Source of the DNA: an uncultured Prevotellaceae bacterium
Lineage (GTDB): Bacteria; Bacteroidota; Bacteroidia; Bacteroidales; Bacteroidaceae
Length of the DNA stretch: 14,405 nucleotides
NCBI GenBank assembly: GCA_946644025.1
Contig: CAMPCG010000034.1
Location: 1 to 14,405 of the forward strand
Direction: 5' to 3'
The notes beneath the pieces were generated by a model, which saw only the letters and a list, made by a program, of their open reading frames with translations, did not search any database and was not told the DNA's origin. Below are positions 1 through 6,887 of this stretch, in pieces. Position numbers and translations under genes: made by a program. Numbering within the stretch: the first letter of the stretch is position 1; every line of letters starts with the position of its first letter.

Positions 1-814
1 ACCAGTCGACCATCATCTTCAGGTCGCCGAAGTCGCCCACGCCGAAGCTGCCCTCCGAGCGCAGGGAGAAGACGGGGATGACCGTCCCCGCGCCCTTCCA
101 TGCCGGCACGTCGAGCCACGCCGGGGCTAGCTCGTAGCTCACGGCCTCGCCCTTCTGCAGGGCGGGCAGCAGTAGACGGCGGTTGGGACCTTCCTCCCAC
201 GTCACGTCGCCGTTGTCGCGCAGGGCCACGAACTTCAGCTCCACCTCTTCGGGCAGACGGCCGCCGTCGAGGCACACCACCCACTCGTTAGGCTGCTGCT
301 CGGTGGCATGGATGGTCTTCTGCACGTCCCATCCGCCAAGGTATGTCGGCTCGCCCACTACGGCCAGCCGCTCGTCTGAGCGCAGCTGCGGGGCACGCAC
401 CTTGAGGATGACCGTGCTGGAGTGGTGGGTGGCGGTTGATGGACGATGGGCGTTGGCTGTTGGCTGGCGGCGCGTCACACAGTCGGTGAAGGCCGAGGAG
501 TAGAGATAGGCATCCTCGGGAATCTCCGTCCAGCGGTCGTTGAGGGTGTAGCGCAGCACGTCGGGCTGCAGCTCCAAGAGGTGAGGCTCCACAAGCCACT
601 CCGTGCGCACCACGACATCGCCGCGCTGCACGCTGTAGTAGTAGGAGAGCGGCCCGCAAGTCTCGGGGGCGGGCATATTGTAGTCAAAAGTCCACCCGTG
701 GCCGTCGTGGGTCGACATGGTGTGCTGCTCCACGCTGCCGTCGGGGGCTGAAATGTTGAGCACCAGCTGTTCGCCGTAGGTGGTCAAGTAGTCGATGTTG
801 AAGAGGATTTTCAT
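1..814 (-). CDS. malQ: 4-alpha-glucanotransferase (amylomaltase) with tandem CBM20 domains, C-terminus cut by window edge
   Basis: Reading the minus strand from the ATG at 814 gives 271 codons with no stop, beginning MKILFNIDYLTTYGEQ. Residues 1 to about 110 and about 131 to 225 look like two starch-binding CBM20 modules; the second has the motif YLGGWDVQKT and ends near ELKFVALRDNGDVTWEEG. From about residue 235, AGTVIPVFSLRSEGSFGVGD matches the start of the GH77 catalytic domain, and the product runs off the window at DLKMMVDW. In this family the enzyme moves 4-alpha-glucan segments between acceptors during maltodextrin and glycogen use, normally in the cytoplasm; no signal peptide is seen. 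The catalytic acids lie beyond the window. The linker at residues 116-127 is low-complexity and is encoded by degenerate 7-bp repeats. The identity is secure for the visible part. Confidence 0.93.
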   Translation of the reverse strand, partial: MKILFNIDYLTTYGEQLVLNISAPDGSVEQHTMSTHDGHGWTFDYNMPAPETCGPLSYYYSVQRGDVVVRTEWLVEPHLLELQPDVLRYTLNDRWTEIPEDAYLYSSAFTDCVTRRQPTANAHRPSTATHHSSTVILKVRAPQLRSDERLAVVGEPTYLGGWDVQKTIHATEQQPNEWVVCLDGGRLPEEVELKFVALRDNGDVTWEEGPNRRLLLPALQKGEAVSYELAPAWLDVPAWKGAGTVIPVFSLRSEGSFGVGDFGDLKMMVDW

Positions 815-848
815 AGGGCAAAATAGGTTTCCATTGGTAATTATGGTT

Positions 849-856
849 CAAAGTTA
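849..856 (-). promoter_or_regulatory. Candidate -7 box of the malQ promoter
   Basis: On the minus strand this reads TAACTTTG, an exact match to the Bacteroidota -7 consensus TAnnTTTG, 34 nt before the malQ ATG. A leader of about 28 nt would follow. No TTTG or TTG is found at the expected spacing of 19-21 bp upstream, so the -33 element is weak or absent, which could mean the promoter needs an activator. Confidence 0.45.
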
Positions 857-912
857 CGACTTTTCAGCCTAATACATCTTTTATATAGTAGACAAACACG
901 ACGTTAAGGGGT

Positions 913-924
913 GCAAACGTTTGC
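913..924. promoter_or_regulatory. LacI-family-type operator palindrome upstream of malQ
   Basis: GCAAACGTTTGC is a perfect 12-bp palindrome with a central CG, the form typical of LacI/GalR-family operators. It sits about 57 bp upstream of the candidate malQ -7 box and 99 bp before the ATG. The position and the sugar-metabolism gene downstream suggest a maltose-type LacI regulator. No such regulator is encoded in this window. Confidence 0.4.
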
Positions 925-1047
925 GCCGATATCGCCACCGGTTCTAAGCCGCAGCCGTTCCGATGATGGGAGAGAGCCGTTGGAAAGTTGCCTTTGCCCG
1001 TATTTTGAATGGTGAAAGAACGGAGGCAATCTTGAAACGTCGTCGAC

Positions 1048-1122
1048 GTTTGTACAAACGTCGACGTAGTTTGTACAAACGCTGCCTTGGTTTGTACAAA
1101 CACTGTCGTGGTTTGTAGAAAT
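1048..1122. repeat. Four-copy 21-bp array of GTTTGTACAAAC palindromes
   Basis: The 12-bp palindrome GTTTGTACAAAC occurs perfectly at 1048, 1069 and 1090, and as the degraded GTTTGTAGAAAT at 1111, with an exact period of 21 bp. The 9-bp spacers (GTCGACGTA, GCTGCCTTG, ACTGTCGTG) differ. A conserved palindrome with variable spacers at two helical turns is what a row of binding sites on one DNA face looks like. The array could also be a simple 21-bp minisatellite. It lies in the ilvN-malQ gap, away from either start codon. Confidence 0.85.
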
Positions 1123-1127
1123 ACGCT

Positions 1128-1166
1128 GCCGCTCACCCCTTCCCTCGGAGAGGAGGGGCGAGCGGC
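1128..1166. repeat. GC-rich imperfect palindromic element
   Basis: The left arm GCCGCTCACCCCTTCC pairs with the right arm GGAGGGGCGAGCGGC apart from one mismatch and one bulge, around a short CTCGGAGA loop. The core CCGCTCACCCCTnCCCTC recurs near 12684-12700, upstream of the signalling operon, so this looks like a dispersed intergenic palindromic repeat. Its function is unknown. Confidence 0.6.
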
Positions 1167-1179
1167 GGCCTTAAAATAG

Positions 1180-1216
1180 TTTGAGCCGTCCAAACCATGA
1201 GTTTGGACGGCTCAAA
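1180..1216 (-). terminator. 16-bp-stem hairpin behind ilvN, first copy of a 49-bp dispersed repeat
   Basis: TTTGAGCCGTCCAAAC and its exact complement flank a 5-nt loop. On the minus strand the hairpin begins about 30 nt after the ilvN stop and is followed by CTATTTTAA, so it fits a rho-independent terminator, though the U-tract is short. The larger unit 1182-1230 matches 7021-7069 at 44 of 49 positions, including bases outside the stem, so this is a repeated unit and not a one-off terminator. Confidence 0.7.
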
Positions 1217-1248
1217 GTCCGAGGCCCCCGTAATGGTGGTTTTGGGGC

Positions 1249-1863
1249 CTATAGCTGGCCGTTCTGGCGGCTCCGCTCGCGCTGCTCGAGGAACTCGCTG
1301 ACCTGCTCCTGCGTGCTGCGTGTCACGGCGATGCGGCCCGAGCGGGTGTACTGCAGCACGCAGTGGAACTCGTCGAGCTCGCGGTAGAGCGAGAGGATGT
1401 CCTCGGTCTTGCCGCTCTTCATGGCGATGGTGTAGGTGGGGTTCACCTCCGTAATCTGGGCGTCGTGGCGGCGTATGGCCTTGCTGATCTTCGGGTTGTG
1501 CAGCACCACGTCGGTGGCCAGCTTGTAGAGGCCCGTCTCGCGGATGAACAGCTGGTCGTCGGTGAACCACGTGGCCTTCACCACGTCTATCTTCTTCTCT
1601 ATCTGCCGCGTAATCTTCGTAATCTGGTCTTCGTCGCTCCAGGCGGTGATGGTGTACTTGTGTACGTGGGGTATGCTCGAGGCCGACACGTTCAGGCTCT
1701 CGATGTTCACCTGCCGGCGGGTGAAGACGGCGGTAATCTGGTTCAGTATACCCGCAATGTTCTCTGAGTAGACCAGCAGGGTGTAGAGTTTAGACCCACC
1801 CCCCTGCCCCTCCCTGGGAGGGAGGGGAGTAGATACTCCTTGCAATTCTATTTTCTTTTCCAT
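1249..1863 (-). CDS. ilvN: Acetohydroxyacid synthase small (regulatory) subunit
   Basis: 204 residues from the ATG at 1863. The product starts MEKKIELQG and, after a repeat-derived stretch, runs into the ACT domain KLYTLLVYSENIAGILNQ. The Asn and Gly of ENIAG and the Asn of VNIESLNV are positions that bind valine in E. coli IlvH, so feedback control is likely kept. The C-terminal half (about 95-200, with HNPKISKAIRRHDAQITEVN and FHCVLQYTRSGRIAV) fits the ALS small-subunit C-terminal domain. It partners IlvB in branched-chain amino-acid synthesis and starts 38 nt after the ilvB stop, so the two are almost certainly co-transcribed. Residues 10-24 (VSTPLPPREGQGGGS) appear to be an in-frame repeat insertion; relatives as I recall them run from a short MEKK leader straight into LYTL. 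Confidence 0.95.
   Translation of the reverse strand: MEKKIELQGVSTPLPPREGQGGGSKLYTLLVYSENIAGILNQITAVFTRRQVNIESLNVSASSIPHVHKYTITAWSDEDQITKITRQIEKKIDVVKATWFTDDQLFIRETGLYKLATDVVLHNPKISKAIRRHDAQITEVNPTYTIAMKSGKTEDILSLYRELDEFHCVLQYTRSGRIAVTRSTQEQVSEFLEQRERSRQNGQL
1795..1836. repeat. G-rich palindromic repeat inserted in the ilvN 5' coding region (copy A)
   Basis: The plus strand has C-runs at 1795-1797, 1799-1804, 1807-1810 and 1812-1814, so the minus strand is a four-tract G-quadruplex motif. CCCCTCCCT (1807-1815) and AGGGAGGGG (1819-1827) form a perfect 9-bp stem. The minus strand reads through it in frame as VSTPLPPREGQGGGS. It is the inverted counterpart of copy B at 1885-1927. Confidence 0.8.
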
Positions 1864-1884
1864 ACTTATACTATGCTTTGGGGG

Positions 1885-1927
1885 GTGATTACTCTCCTCT
1901 CTCAAAGGGAGGGGCTGGGGGGGAGGG
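1885..1927. repeat. G-rich palindromic repeat forming the ilvB 3' end (copy B)
   Basis: G-runs at 1907-1909, 1911-1914, 1917-1923 and 1925-1927 lie on the plus strand. Aligned to copy A in reverse, GGGAGGGGCTGGGGGG differs from GGGAGGGGCAGGGGGG at one base, and the flanks (CTCTCCTCTCTC against CTCCCCTCCCTC) also correspond. It supplies the last codons of ilvB (LPPSPSL) and its TGA. Copies A and B are inverted to each other and enclose the ilvN start. Confidence 0.8.
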
Positions 1928-3659
1928 TCTCTAGCATCATGTCGTCGACGTTCTTTCCCGGCGGGGTCATGGGCAGCACGTCGTCGTCTTCCTTGATGGC
2001 GCACTCCAGGATGTAGGGGCCCTTCGTGGAGAGCATCTTTGCCACGGCGGCGGCCAGGCGGGAGCGGTCGGTGACGGCCTCGTAGGGAATGTGGTAGCCC
2101 TCGGCGATGAGCTCGTAGCAGGGGTTCATCATGCGGGTGAACGACTTGCGCCGCTGCCAGAACATGTCCTGCCACTGGCGCACGTTGCCCAGGTAGTTGT
2201 TGTTCAGCAGGATGAGCTTCACCGGTGCTTGCTGCTCCATGATGGTGCCCAGCTCCTGCAGGTTCATCTGGAAGCCGCCGTCGCCCATGAAGCAGACGAC
2301 GGTACGCTCAGGAGCGCCGAAAGTGGCGCCGATGGCGGCGGGCATACCGTAGCCCATGGTGCCCAGTCCGCCGCTGGTGCAGAGGCTGCGGCGGCGGGGG
2401 TAGCGGAAGTATCGGGTGGCGAAGAGCTGGTTCTGACCCACGTCGGTCACGAGCACGGCGTCGCCCCCGGTGGCCTCGGCAACGGCGTTCACCACCTCGC
2501 CCATGAGCAGCGGACCCTCCTGGGGGTGAATGGCGGGAAGGATGACCTTCTCGCGCTCCATGGCGTCGAGGGGCTGGAACGACGCGCGCCACTCGCGGTG
2601 GTCGCCCGGCTTGAGCAGCGACGTGAGGGCGGGCAGCGACTCGCGGCAGTCGGCCACGACGGCCACGTCGGCCTTCACGTTCTTGTCAATCTCGCTCTTG
2701 TCGATGTCCAGGTGTATGACCTTAGCCTGGCGGGCGTAGGTCTTGGTGTTGCCCGTCACGCGGTCGCTGAAGCGCATACCGATGGCGATGAGCACGTCGC
2801 ACTCCTGCTCCTTCAGGTTCACGGCGTAGTTGCCGTGCATACCCAGCATACCCACGTTAAGCGGGTGGGTGGAGGGCAGGGCCGACAGTCCGAGCATGGT
2901 GCGCCCGGCGGGAATGTCGCCCCGCTCGAGGAAGGCCATCAGCTCGTCTTGGGCATTGCCCAGCTCCACACCCTGGCCTACGAGGGCCAGCGGGCGCTTG
3001 GCGTTGTTGATGAGCTCGGCGGCCTGGCGCACAGCCTCGGGGTCGAGTGGCGGGCAGGGCACGTAGCTGCGCACGAAGTCCTCCTTCTGCGGGAGGAAGT
3101 CTACCGTCTCCGTCTGGGCGTTCTTCGGGAAGTCGAGCACCACGGGGCCCGGACGTCCCGAGCGGGCGATGTAGAACGCCCGGCTCACGGCCCAGGCAAT
3201 GTCCTCGGCATGGCGTATCTGGTAGCTCCACTTCGAGATGGGCTGCGCCACGCCCACAAGGTCTACCTCCTGGAACGCATCCGTGCCCAGGGCGCTGATG
3301 GGCACCTGGCCGGCAATGACGACGATGGGGGTGGAGTCGAGCATGGCGTCGGCCACGCCCGTGAGCGTGTTAGTGGCTCCGGGACCGCTGGTGACGATGG
3401 CCACGCCTACGCTGCCGCTGACGCGGGCAAAGCCCTCGGCGGCATGGGTGGCGGCCTGCTCGTGGCGCACCAGGATGTGGTCGAAGGCCTTCTTAGCGCC
3501 GCGCGTGTAGTCGTAGAGCGCGTCGTAGACAGGCATGATGCTGCCGCCGGGATAGCCGAAGATGGTCTTCACGCCCTCGGCCTTCAGCGCGAGCATCAGC
3601 GCCTCGCTGCCTGTCACGGTCTGCGGGATGGGGTGGGGGGAAGGGGAGTTAGTTTCCAT
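1902..3659 (-). CDS. ilvB: Acetohydroxyacid synthase large (catalytic) subunit
   Basis: 585 residues, normal for the family. The enzyme joins pyruvate with pyruvate or 2-oxobutyrate, using ThDP, Mg2+ and FAD, in the first common step of valine, leucine and isoleucine synthesis. Visible hallmarks are GYPGGSIMPVYDALYDY in the N-terminal pyrimidine-binding domain, the ThDP-activating Glu67 in RHEQAATHAAEGFAR, the AIVTSGPGATN segment, a central FAD-binding region with DVLIAIGMRFSDRVTG, and the ThDP/Mg motif GDG at 459 to NNN at 486-488, followed by NVRQWQDMFW. It lies 46 nt after the lptD-like gene and 38 nt before ilvN. The N-terminal NSPSPHPIPQ and C-terminal TLPPSPSL stretches are encoded by G/C-rich repeat-like DNA and look like additions to the conserved core. 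No ilvC, ilvD or leu genes are present here. Confidence 0.97.
   Translation of the reverse strand: METNSPSPHPIPQTVTGSEALMLALKAEGVKTIFGYPGGSIMPVYDALYDYTRGAKKAFDHILVRHEQAATHAAEGFARVSGSVGVAIVTSGPGATNTLTGVADAMLDSTPIVVIAGQVPISALGTDAFQEVDLVGVAQPISKWSYQIRHAEDIAWAVSRAFYIARSGRPGPVVLDFPKNAQTETVDFLPQKEDFVRSYVPCPPLDPEAVRQAAELINNAKRPLALVGQGVELGNAQDELMAFLERGDIPAGRTMLGLSALPSTHPLNVGMLGMHGNYAVNLKEQECDVLIAIGMRFSDRVTGNTKTYARQAKVIHLDIDKSEIDKNVKADVAVVADCRESLPALTSLLKPGDHREWRASFQPLDAMEREKVILPAIHPQEGPLLMGEVVNAVAEATGGDAVLVTDVGQNQLFATRYFRYPRRRSLCTSGGLGTMGYGMPAAIGATFGAPERTVVCFMGDGGFQMNLQELGTIMEQQAPVKLILLNNNYLGNVRQWQDMFWQRRKSFTRMMNPCYELIAEGYHIPYEAVTDRSRLAAAVAKMLSTKGPYILECAIKEDDDVLPMTPPGKNVDDMMLETLPPSPSL
3625..3646. repeat. 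G-quadruplex-capable tract in the ilvB 5' end (copy C, divergent)
   Basis: Plus-strand G-runs lie at 3625-3627, 3630-3633, 3635-3640 and 3643-3646. The pattern resembles copies A and B but is only loosely aligned, so common origin is uncertain. On the coding strand it encodes the Ser/Pro-rich start of IlvB just after the ATG. Confidence 0.5.
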
Positions 3660-3674
3660 GTCTTATCGTTTATT

Positions 3675-3701
3675 TATAGCCTCTATAGCTTCTATAGCCT
3701 C
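3675..3701. repeat. Three tandem 9-bp repeats between the lptD-like gene and ilvB
   Basis: TATAGCCTC, TATAGCTTC, TATAGCCTC sit head to tail and fill more than half of the 46-bp gap. The minus-strand transcript reads GAGGCUAUA-type units. No clear promoter box is visible in the gap, so ilvB may be read from upstream. Confidence 0.8.
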
Positions 3702-3705
3702 TAGT

Positions 3706-6700
3706 TTAGTACCACTGAACGGCGTTGGAGTAGCTGCTCTGCTTGTCGTACTTCAGGGCGTCGGTCAGCGTGGCGGCGTTGCAGCGGAAGGTGAAGTTGT
3801 AGCTGGTGTAGGGCGAGAGCACGAGCGAGCACGCCATGTTGAAGCAGTGCAGGTCGCGTGAGAGCGACGCCGTGGTCATCGAGATTCTCTTCTGCTCGAA
3901 GTCGTAGCCCGACGAGAACGAGATGTTCCACCCCTCGGAAATCACAATGTTGCCGCTGATGTTCAGGTTCTGTGTGATTTTGTAGGGGTAGCGCATGGTG
4001 TCGTAGTTGAATCGGTTCACGTTGGTGTCCTCGCGCATACTGATACCGTAGCCGAAGCTCAGCGACCAGGGCAGCTTGTACTTCATGTAACCGTCCTCGT
4101 CGGTTTCGGCCATGCCGCTGCCCTTAGCACCGTGCTTGCCGGCCTCCAGGTCGTTGTCGATGTTGGTGTCCACGCCGGTGTCCCACTCTTCGTCCTCCTC
4201 GTTTTGCTGCTTGTCGTTGTCTTTCTTCGTCTTCTCTCCGCGCAGCCACTTGAAGAAGTTGGCCACTTTCTCGTTGTTGATGGTGTAGGAGAGGTTTTGC
4301 GACATGCCCTGGAATCGTCCCAGCTTTCCTTTCTGCCAGTAGGTGGTGTGCTCGCTCAGCCGGGGCGCCGCTCCAACGGAGTCGGCCTCGTAGACGTAGC
4401 TGGCAAAGACGGCGCTGAGGTTGAGGGTGTAGCTCTTGGTCAGCTTCAGCCTGAGGCGTGCGTTCACGTCGCTCATGGGGCGTATATTCGTTGCGAGATT
4501 GTAGCTGAAGGAGAATCCCAGCTCGTCAATGAGGCTGATTTTCTTCAGTCCGGTGCTGTCGCTTTCGCTTTTGACCTTCATCTCCACGTTGTTGGAGAAG
4601 TCGAAGGATATGGAGCCCGTCTTGCCTTTGGACACGCCGCCGTAGAGCAGTCCGTCGTAGGGGCTGTACTCCACGAGGGTGACGTTGCCCTCGGCGTCGG
4701 TCTTCTGGTAGGTCTTGTAGAAGCCGTAGCGGTGGGCGCTGAAGTCGGGGGCGTAGCTGAAGCTTATCTGTGGTGTGAAGACGTGGCGAATGGTGTTAAT
4801 CTTGTCGCCGAAGATTTTGCGCGAGGGGGTGTAGAAACCGTAGAGCTTGGTCGAGGCCGAGAGCGAGAGGCTCCAGTTGTAGACGTTGTAGAATCCGTTG
4901 ACGGTGTCGCGCACCACCGTTTGGTTCTTCTCGTCCCACGACTGCATGATGCGGTTGAGGTAGGTGCGGTCGGTAAAGTTGAACGTCGGCGTGACGTTGA
5001 TGTAGTCCATGATGACGAAGCTGCCGCTGATGGGGATGGTGTGCTGCATACCGTTGCGCCAGTCGCGGTTCAGGCGCGACTTCATGAGCTTGTCCTCCTT
5101 CGTGTTGATGGAGTTGCTGATTCGTCCCGTGTACTGCATGGAGATTTTCTCGTACCACCGCTCCTTGCCCACCATCTTCTTGCGCTTGAAGGGATAGAAG
5201 CGGGCAATGCCAATGTTCAGGTCGGGCAGGGTGAGGGCTATCATCGAGTCGCGCATGTTCTGGTTCAGGTTCATCGTGGCGCTCAGCGTCATGCCGATGC
5301 TCGAGAATCCCGTGCTGTAGCTCACCGACGACGTGCGAGTGCTTTGCGTCAGGGCCTGGGGGTTATACATCGACGTGAGGTTGTTGCGCTCGTAGCTCGT
5401 CGTGGCGAAGTTCACGCTGGCGGTGAAGTTCGAGGTGGGGTTTGCCTTGGCGTCCTGGCGGTGGCTCCACTGTATCTTGAAGCTCGTCGTCTTCTGGTAG
5501 TCGGGCATGTTCTTCTCGCCCGTCACGGAGTTCTGGTAGCTGCCCTGGAACGAGCCGCTGAAGCGGTAGCGCTTGCGGTAGTTCGACGCTGCGCTAAGGC
5601 CCCACGAGCCCTTGGTGTAGATTTCGCCGATGAGCTTGAGGTCCATCTTGTCGCTTATGGCGAAGTAATAGCCGCCGTCGCGCAGATAGAATCCGCGCGA
5701 CATCTCGTCGCCGTAGGTGGGCATGATGAATCCGCTGGAGTAGCTCTTCGTGAAGGGGAAGAAGCCGTAGGGAACGGCCAAAGGAAGGGGCACGTCGCAC
5801 ACCACCATATAGGCCGGACCGAAGATGACGTCCTTGCCCGGACGCACCTTTGCCCTCGACAGGGCGATGTAGAAGTCGGGGTGGGCGGCGTCGCACGTGG
5901 TGTACTTGCCGTGCTGCAGGAACAGCTCGCCCTCCATGTTGCGCTTTGCCAGCTCGCTCGTCAGGAAACCGTCCTCCTGCTCGGTGTATACCTGCTGGAT
6001 GAAGCCTTTCTTCGTCTTGAAGTTGAAGGCCATCGTGTCGTTCTCGTAAGTGTCGCTGCCCATCTGGAACACGGGCGTGCCGAACTTGTTGCCCAGGCTG
6101 TCGACGCCTCCCGTGGCGTGGACCAGCGACGAGTCCAGACACATGTATATCTTCTCGCTCTGCAGGTCCATGTTCTGGTACTTCACGTGGCTGGAGCCGA
6201 AGAGGTGGGCCATGCCCGTGCCGGCCTCGTAGATGAGCGAGTCGGTGGCCGAGAACTCCACGGGCGAGTCGATGCCGTTCTTCTTCTGGCGGTTGAGGCT
6301 GTCCAGGCGCAGCGAGTCGTCGATGACCTTGTTGTACTTGTAGATGGCCAGCTCGAGCGAGTCCATCGTCGTCGTGTCGCGCTTCAGCGCCGCGGCGGCC
6401 TTGCCCCGCGGACGGTCGTCGCCGTCGGCGTCGGGCGTCAGTTCGTCGGCCAGCAGGCTGCCCAGACTGTCGCGCGTGGTGATGTATCCGGCTTGTCTTG
6501 CGCTTTCCAGGATGCTGCCCAGGCTGTCTCTCGTGGTGATGACTCCGGCCTGCCTGATGCTGTTCAGGATGCTGCCCAGGCTGTCGCGCGTGGTGATGAC
6601 TCCTGGCGGCCTGATGCCGCCGAAGGCGCTGTCCAGCATGGCGGCGTCCACACCCGACGGGTCATGGGACAGGGCACCAATAACCCTGCCCAGCGAGTCG

Positions 6701-6882
6701 ACGGCCGTCGACATCTCAGGACGCGAAAGCAGCTCCGACAGGTCGGCACCCTTCGCCCGACGCTCTGTGGCGGCCACGCCGTCTTCCGCCTTCTGGCGGC
6801 TTTTCGTCAGGCCGAGCGGGCTGCACGCCCACGTCAGGACCATGCCCAAGAGGAGCAGCAAAAGAGAAGTTTTTTGCTTCAC
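3706..6882 (-). CDS. LptD-like LPS-assembly outer-membrane protein
   Basis: Using GTG at 6882 gives 1058 residues starting (M)KQKTSLLLLLLGMVLTWACSP, a good export signal; an in-frame ATG at 6951 would bury that signal behind 23 residues. After a Ser/Asp-rich segment with three 19-residue repeats comes an OstA/LptA-like fold (SATDSLIYEAGTGMAHLFGSSHVKY, EKIYMCLDSSLVHATGG), then AVPYGFFPFTKSYSSGFIMPTYGD, typical of Bacteroidota LptD-like proteins, then a long beta-barrel with many aromatic strands ending in VQWY. Family role: placing LPS in the outer leaflet of the outer membrane. The Cys after LTWA might be a lipobox Cys, but Trp at -2 is unusual and ordinary signal-peptidase cleavage is possible. 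An acidic Lys/Glu/Asp-rich insert (KTKKDNDKQQNEEDEEWD) lies in a loop near the C-terminus. Confidence 0.85.
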   Translation of the reverse strand: MKQKTSLLLLLLGMVLTWACSPLGLTKSRQKAEDGVAATERRAKGADLSELLSRPEMSTAVDSLGRVIGALSHDPSGVDAAMLDSAFGGIRPPGVITTRDSLGSILNSIRQAGVITTRDSLGSILESARQAGYITTRDSLGSLLADELTPDADGDDRPRGKAAAALKRDTTTMDSLELAIYKYNKVIDDSLRLDSLNRQKKNGIDSPVEFSATDSLIYEAGTGMAHLFGSSHVKYQNMDLQSEKIYMCLDSSLVHATGGVDSLGNKFGTPVFQMGSDTYENDTMAFNFKTKKGFIQQVYTEQEDGFLTSELAKRNMEGELFLQHGKYTTCDAAHPDFYIALSRAKVRPGKDVIFGPAYMVVCDVPLPLAVPYGFFPFTKSYSSGFIMPTYGDEMSRGFYLRDGGYYFAISDKMDLKLIGEIYTKGSWGLSAASNYRKRYRFSGSFQGSYQNSVTGEKNMPDYQKTTSFKIQWSHRQDAKANPTSNFTASVNFATTSYERNNLTSMYNPQALTQSTRTSSVSYSTGFSSIGMTLSATMNLNQNMRDSMIALTLPDLNIGIARFYPFKRKKMVGKERWYEKISMQYTGRISNSINTKEDKLMKSRLNRDWRNGMQHTIPISGSFVIMDYINVTPTFNFTDRTYLNRIMQSWDEKNQTVVRDTVNGFYNVYNWSLSLSASTKLYGFYTPSRKIFGDKINTIRHVFTPQISFSYAPDFSAHRYGFYKTYQKTDAEGNVTLVEYSPYDGLLYGGVSKGKTGSISFDFSNNVEMKVKSESDSTGLKKISLIDELGFSFSYNLATNIRPMSDVNARLRLKLTKSYTLNLSAVFASYVYEADSVGAAPRLSEHTTYWQKGKLGRFQGMSQNLSYTINNEKVANFFKWLRGEKTKKDNDKQQNEEDEEWDTGVDTNIDNDLEAGKHGAKGSGMAETDEDGYMKYKLPWSLSFGYGISMREDTNVNRFNYDTMRYPYKITQNLNISGNIVISEGWNISFSSGYDFEQKRISMTTASLSRDLHCFNMACSLVLSPYTSYNFTFRCNAATLTDALKYDKQSSYSNAVQWY
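6442..6603 (-). repeat. Three 57-bp tandem repeats coding 19-residue units in the LptD-like protein
   Basis: Consecutive units read GVITTRDSLGSILNSIRQA, GVITTRDSLGSILESARQA and GYITTRDSLGSLLADE. The shared plus-strand marker GTGGTGAT starts at 6476, 6533 and 6590, exactly 57 bp apart. DSLG also occurs just before the array (VDSLGRVIG), suggesting an older amphipathic helical unit. The array lies between the signal peptide and the OstA-like domain. Confidence 0.88.
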
Positions 6883-6887
6883 GGCTG

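Noticed and set aside
1048..1122. CRISPR array
   Set aside because: The repeats are 12 bp with 9-bp spacers and no cas genes nearby; far too short for a CRISPR array.
864..1193. 109-codon minus-strand frame with FVQT repeats in the ilvN-malQ gap
   Set aside because: Its start is inside the terminator hairpin and it runs through the palindromic element, the 21-bp array and the LacI-like site. The peptide repeat follows from the DNA array; nothing else supports translation, so it is kept only as an alternative reading.
1864..2175. Open extension of the ilvN frame upstream to 2175
   Set aside because: The stretch overlaps ilvB in another frame and its product (Arg/His/Pro-rich) is not IlvN-like; the ATG at 1863 gives the expected MEKK start.
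2091..3704. 537-codon plus-strand open frame opposite ilvB
   Set aside because: Composition is biased to Val, His, Gly and Ala and there is no recognisable motif; ilvB on the minus strand explains the openness.
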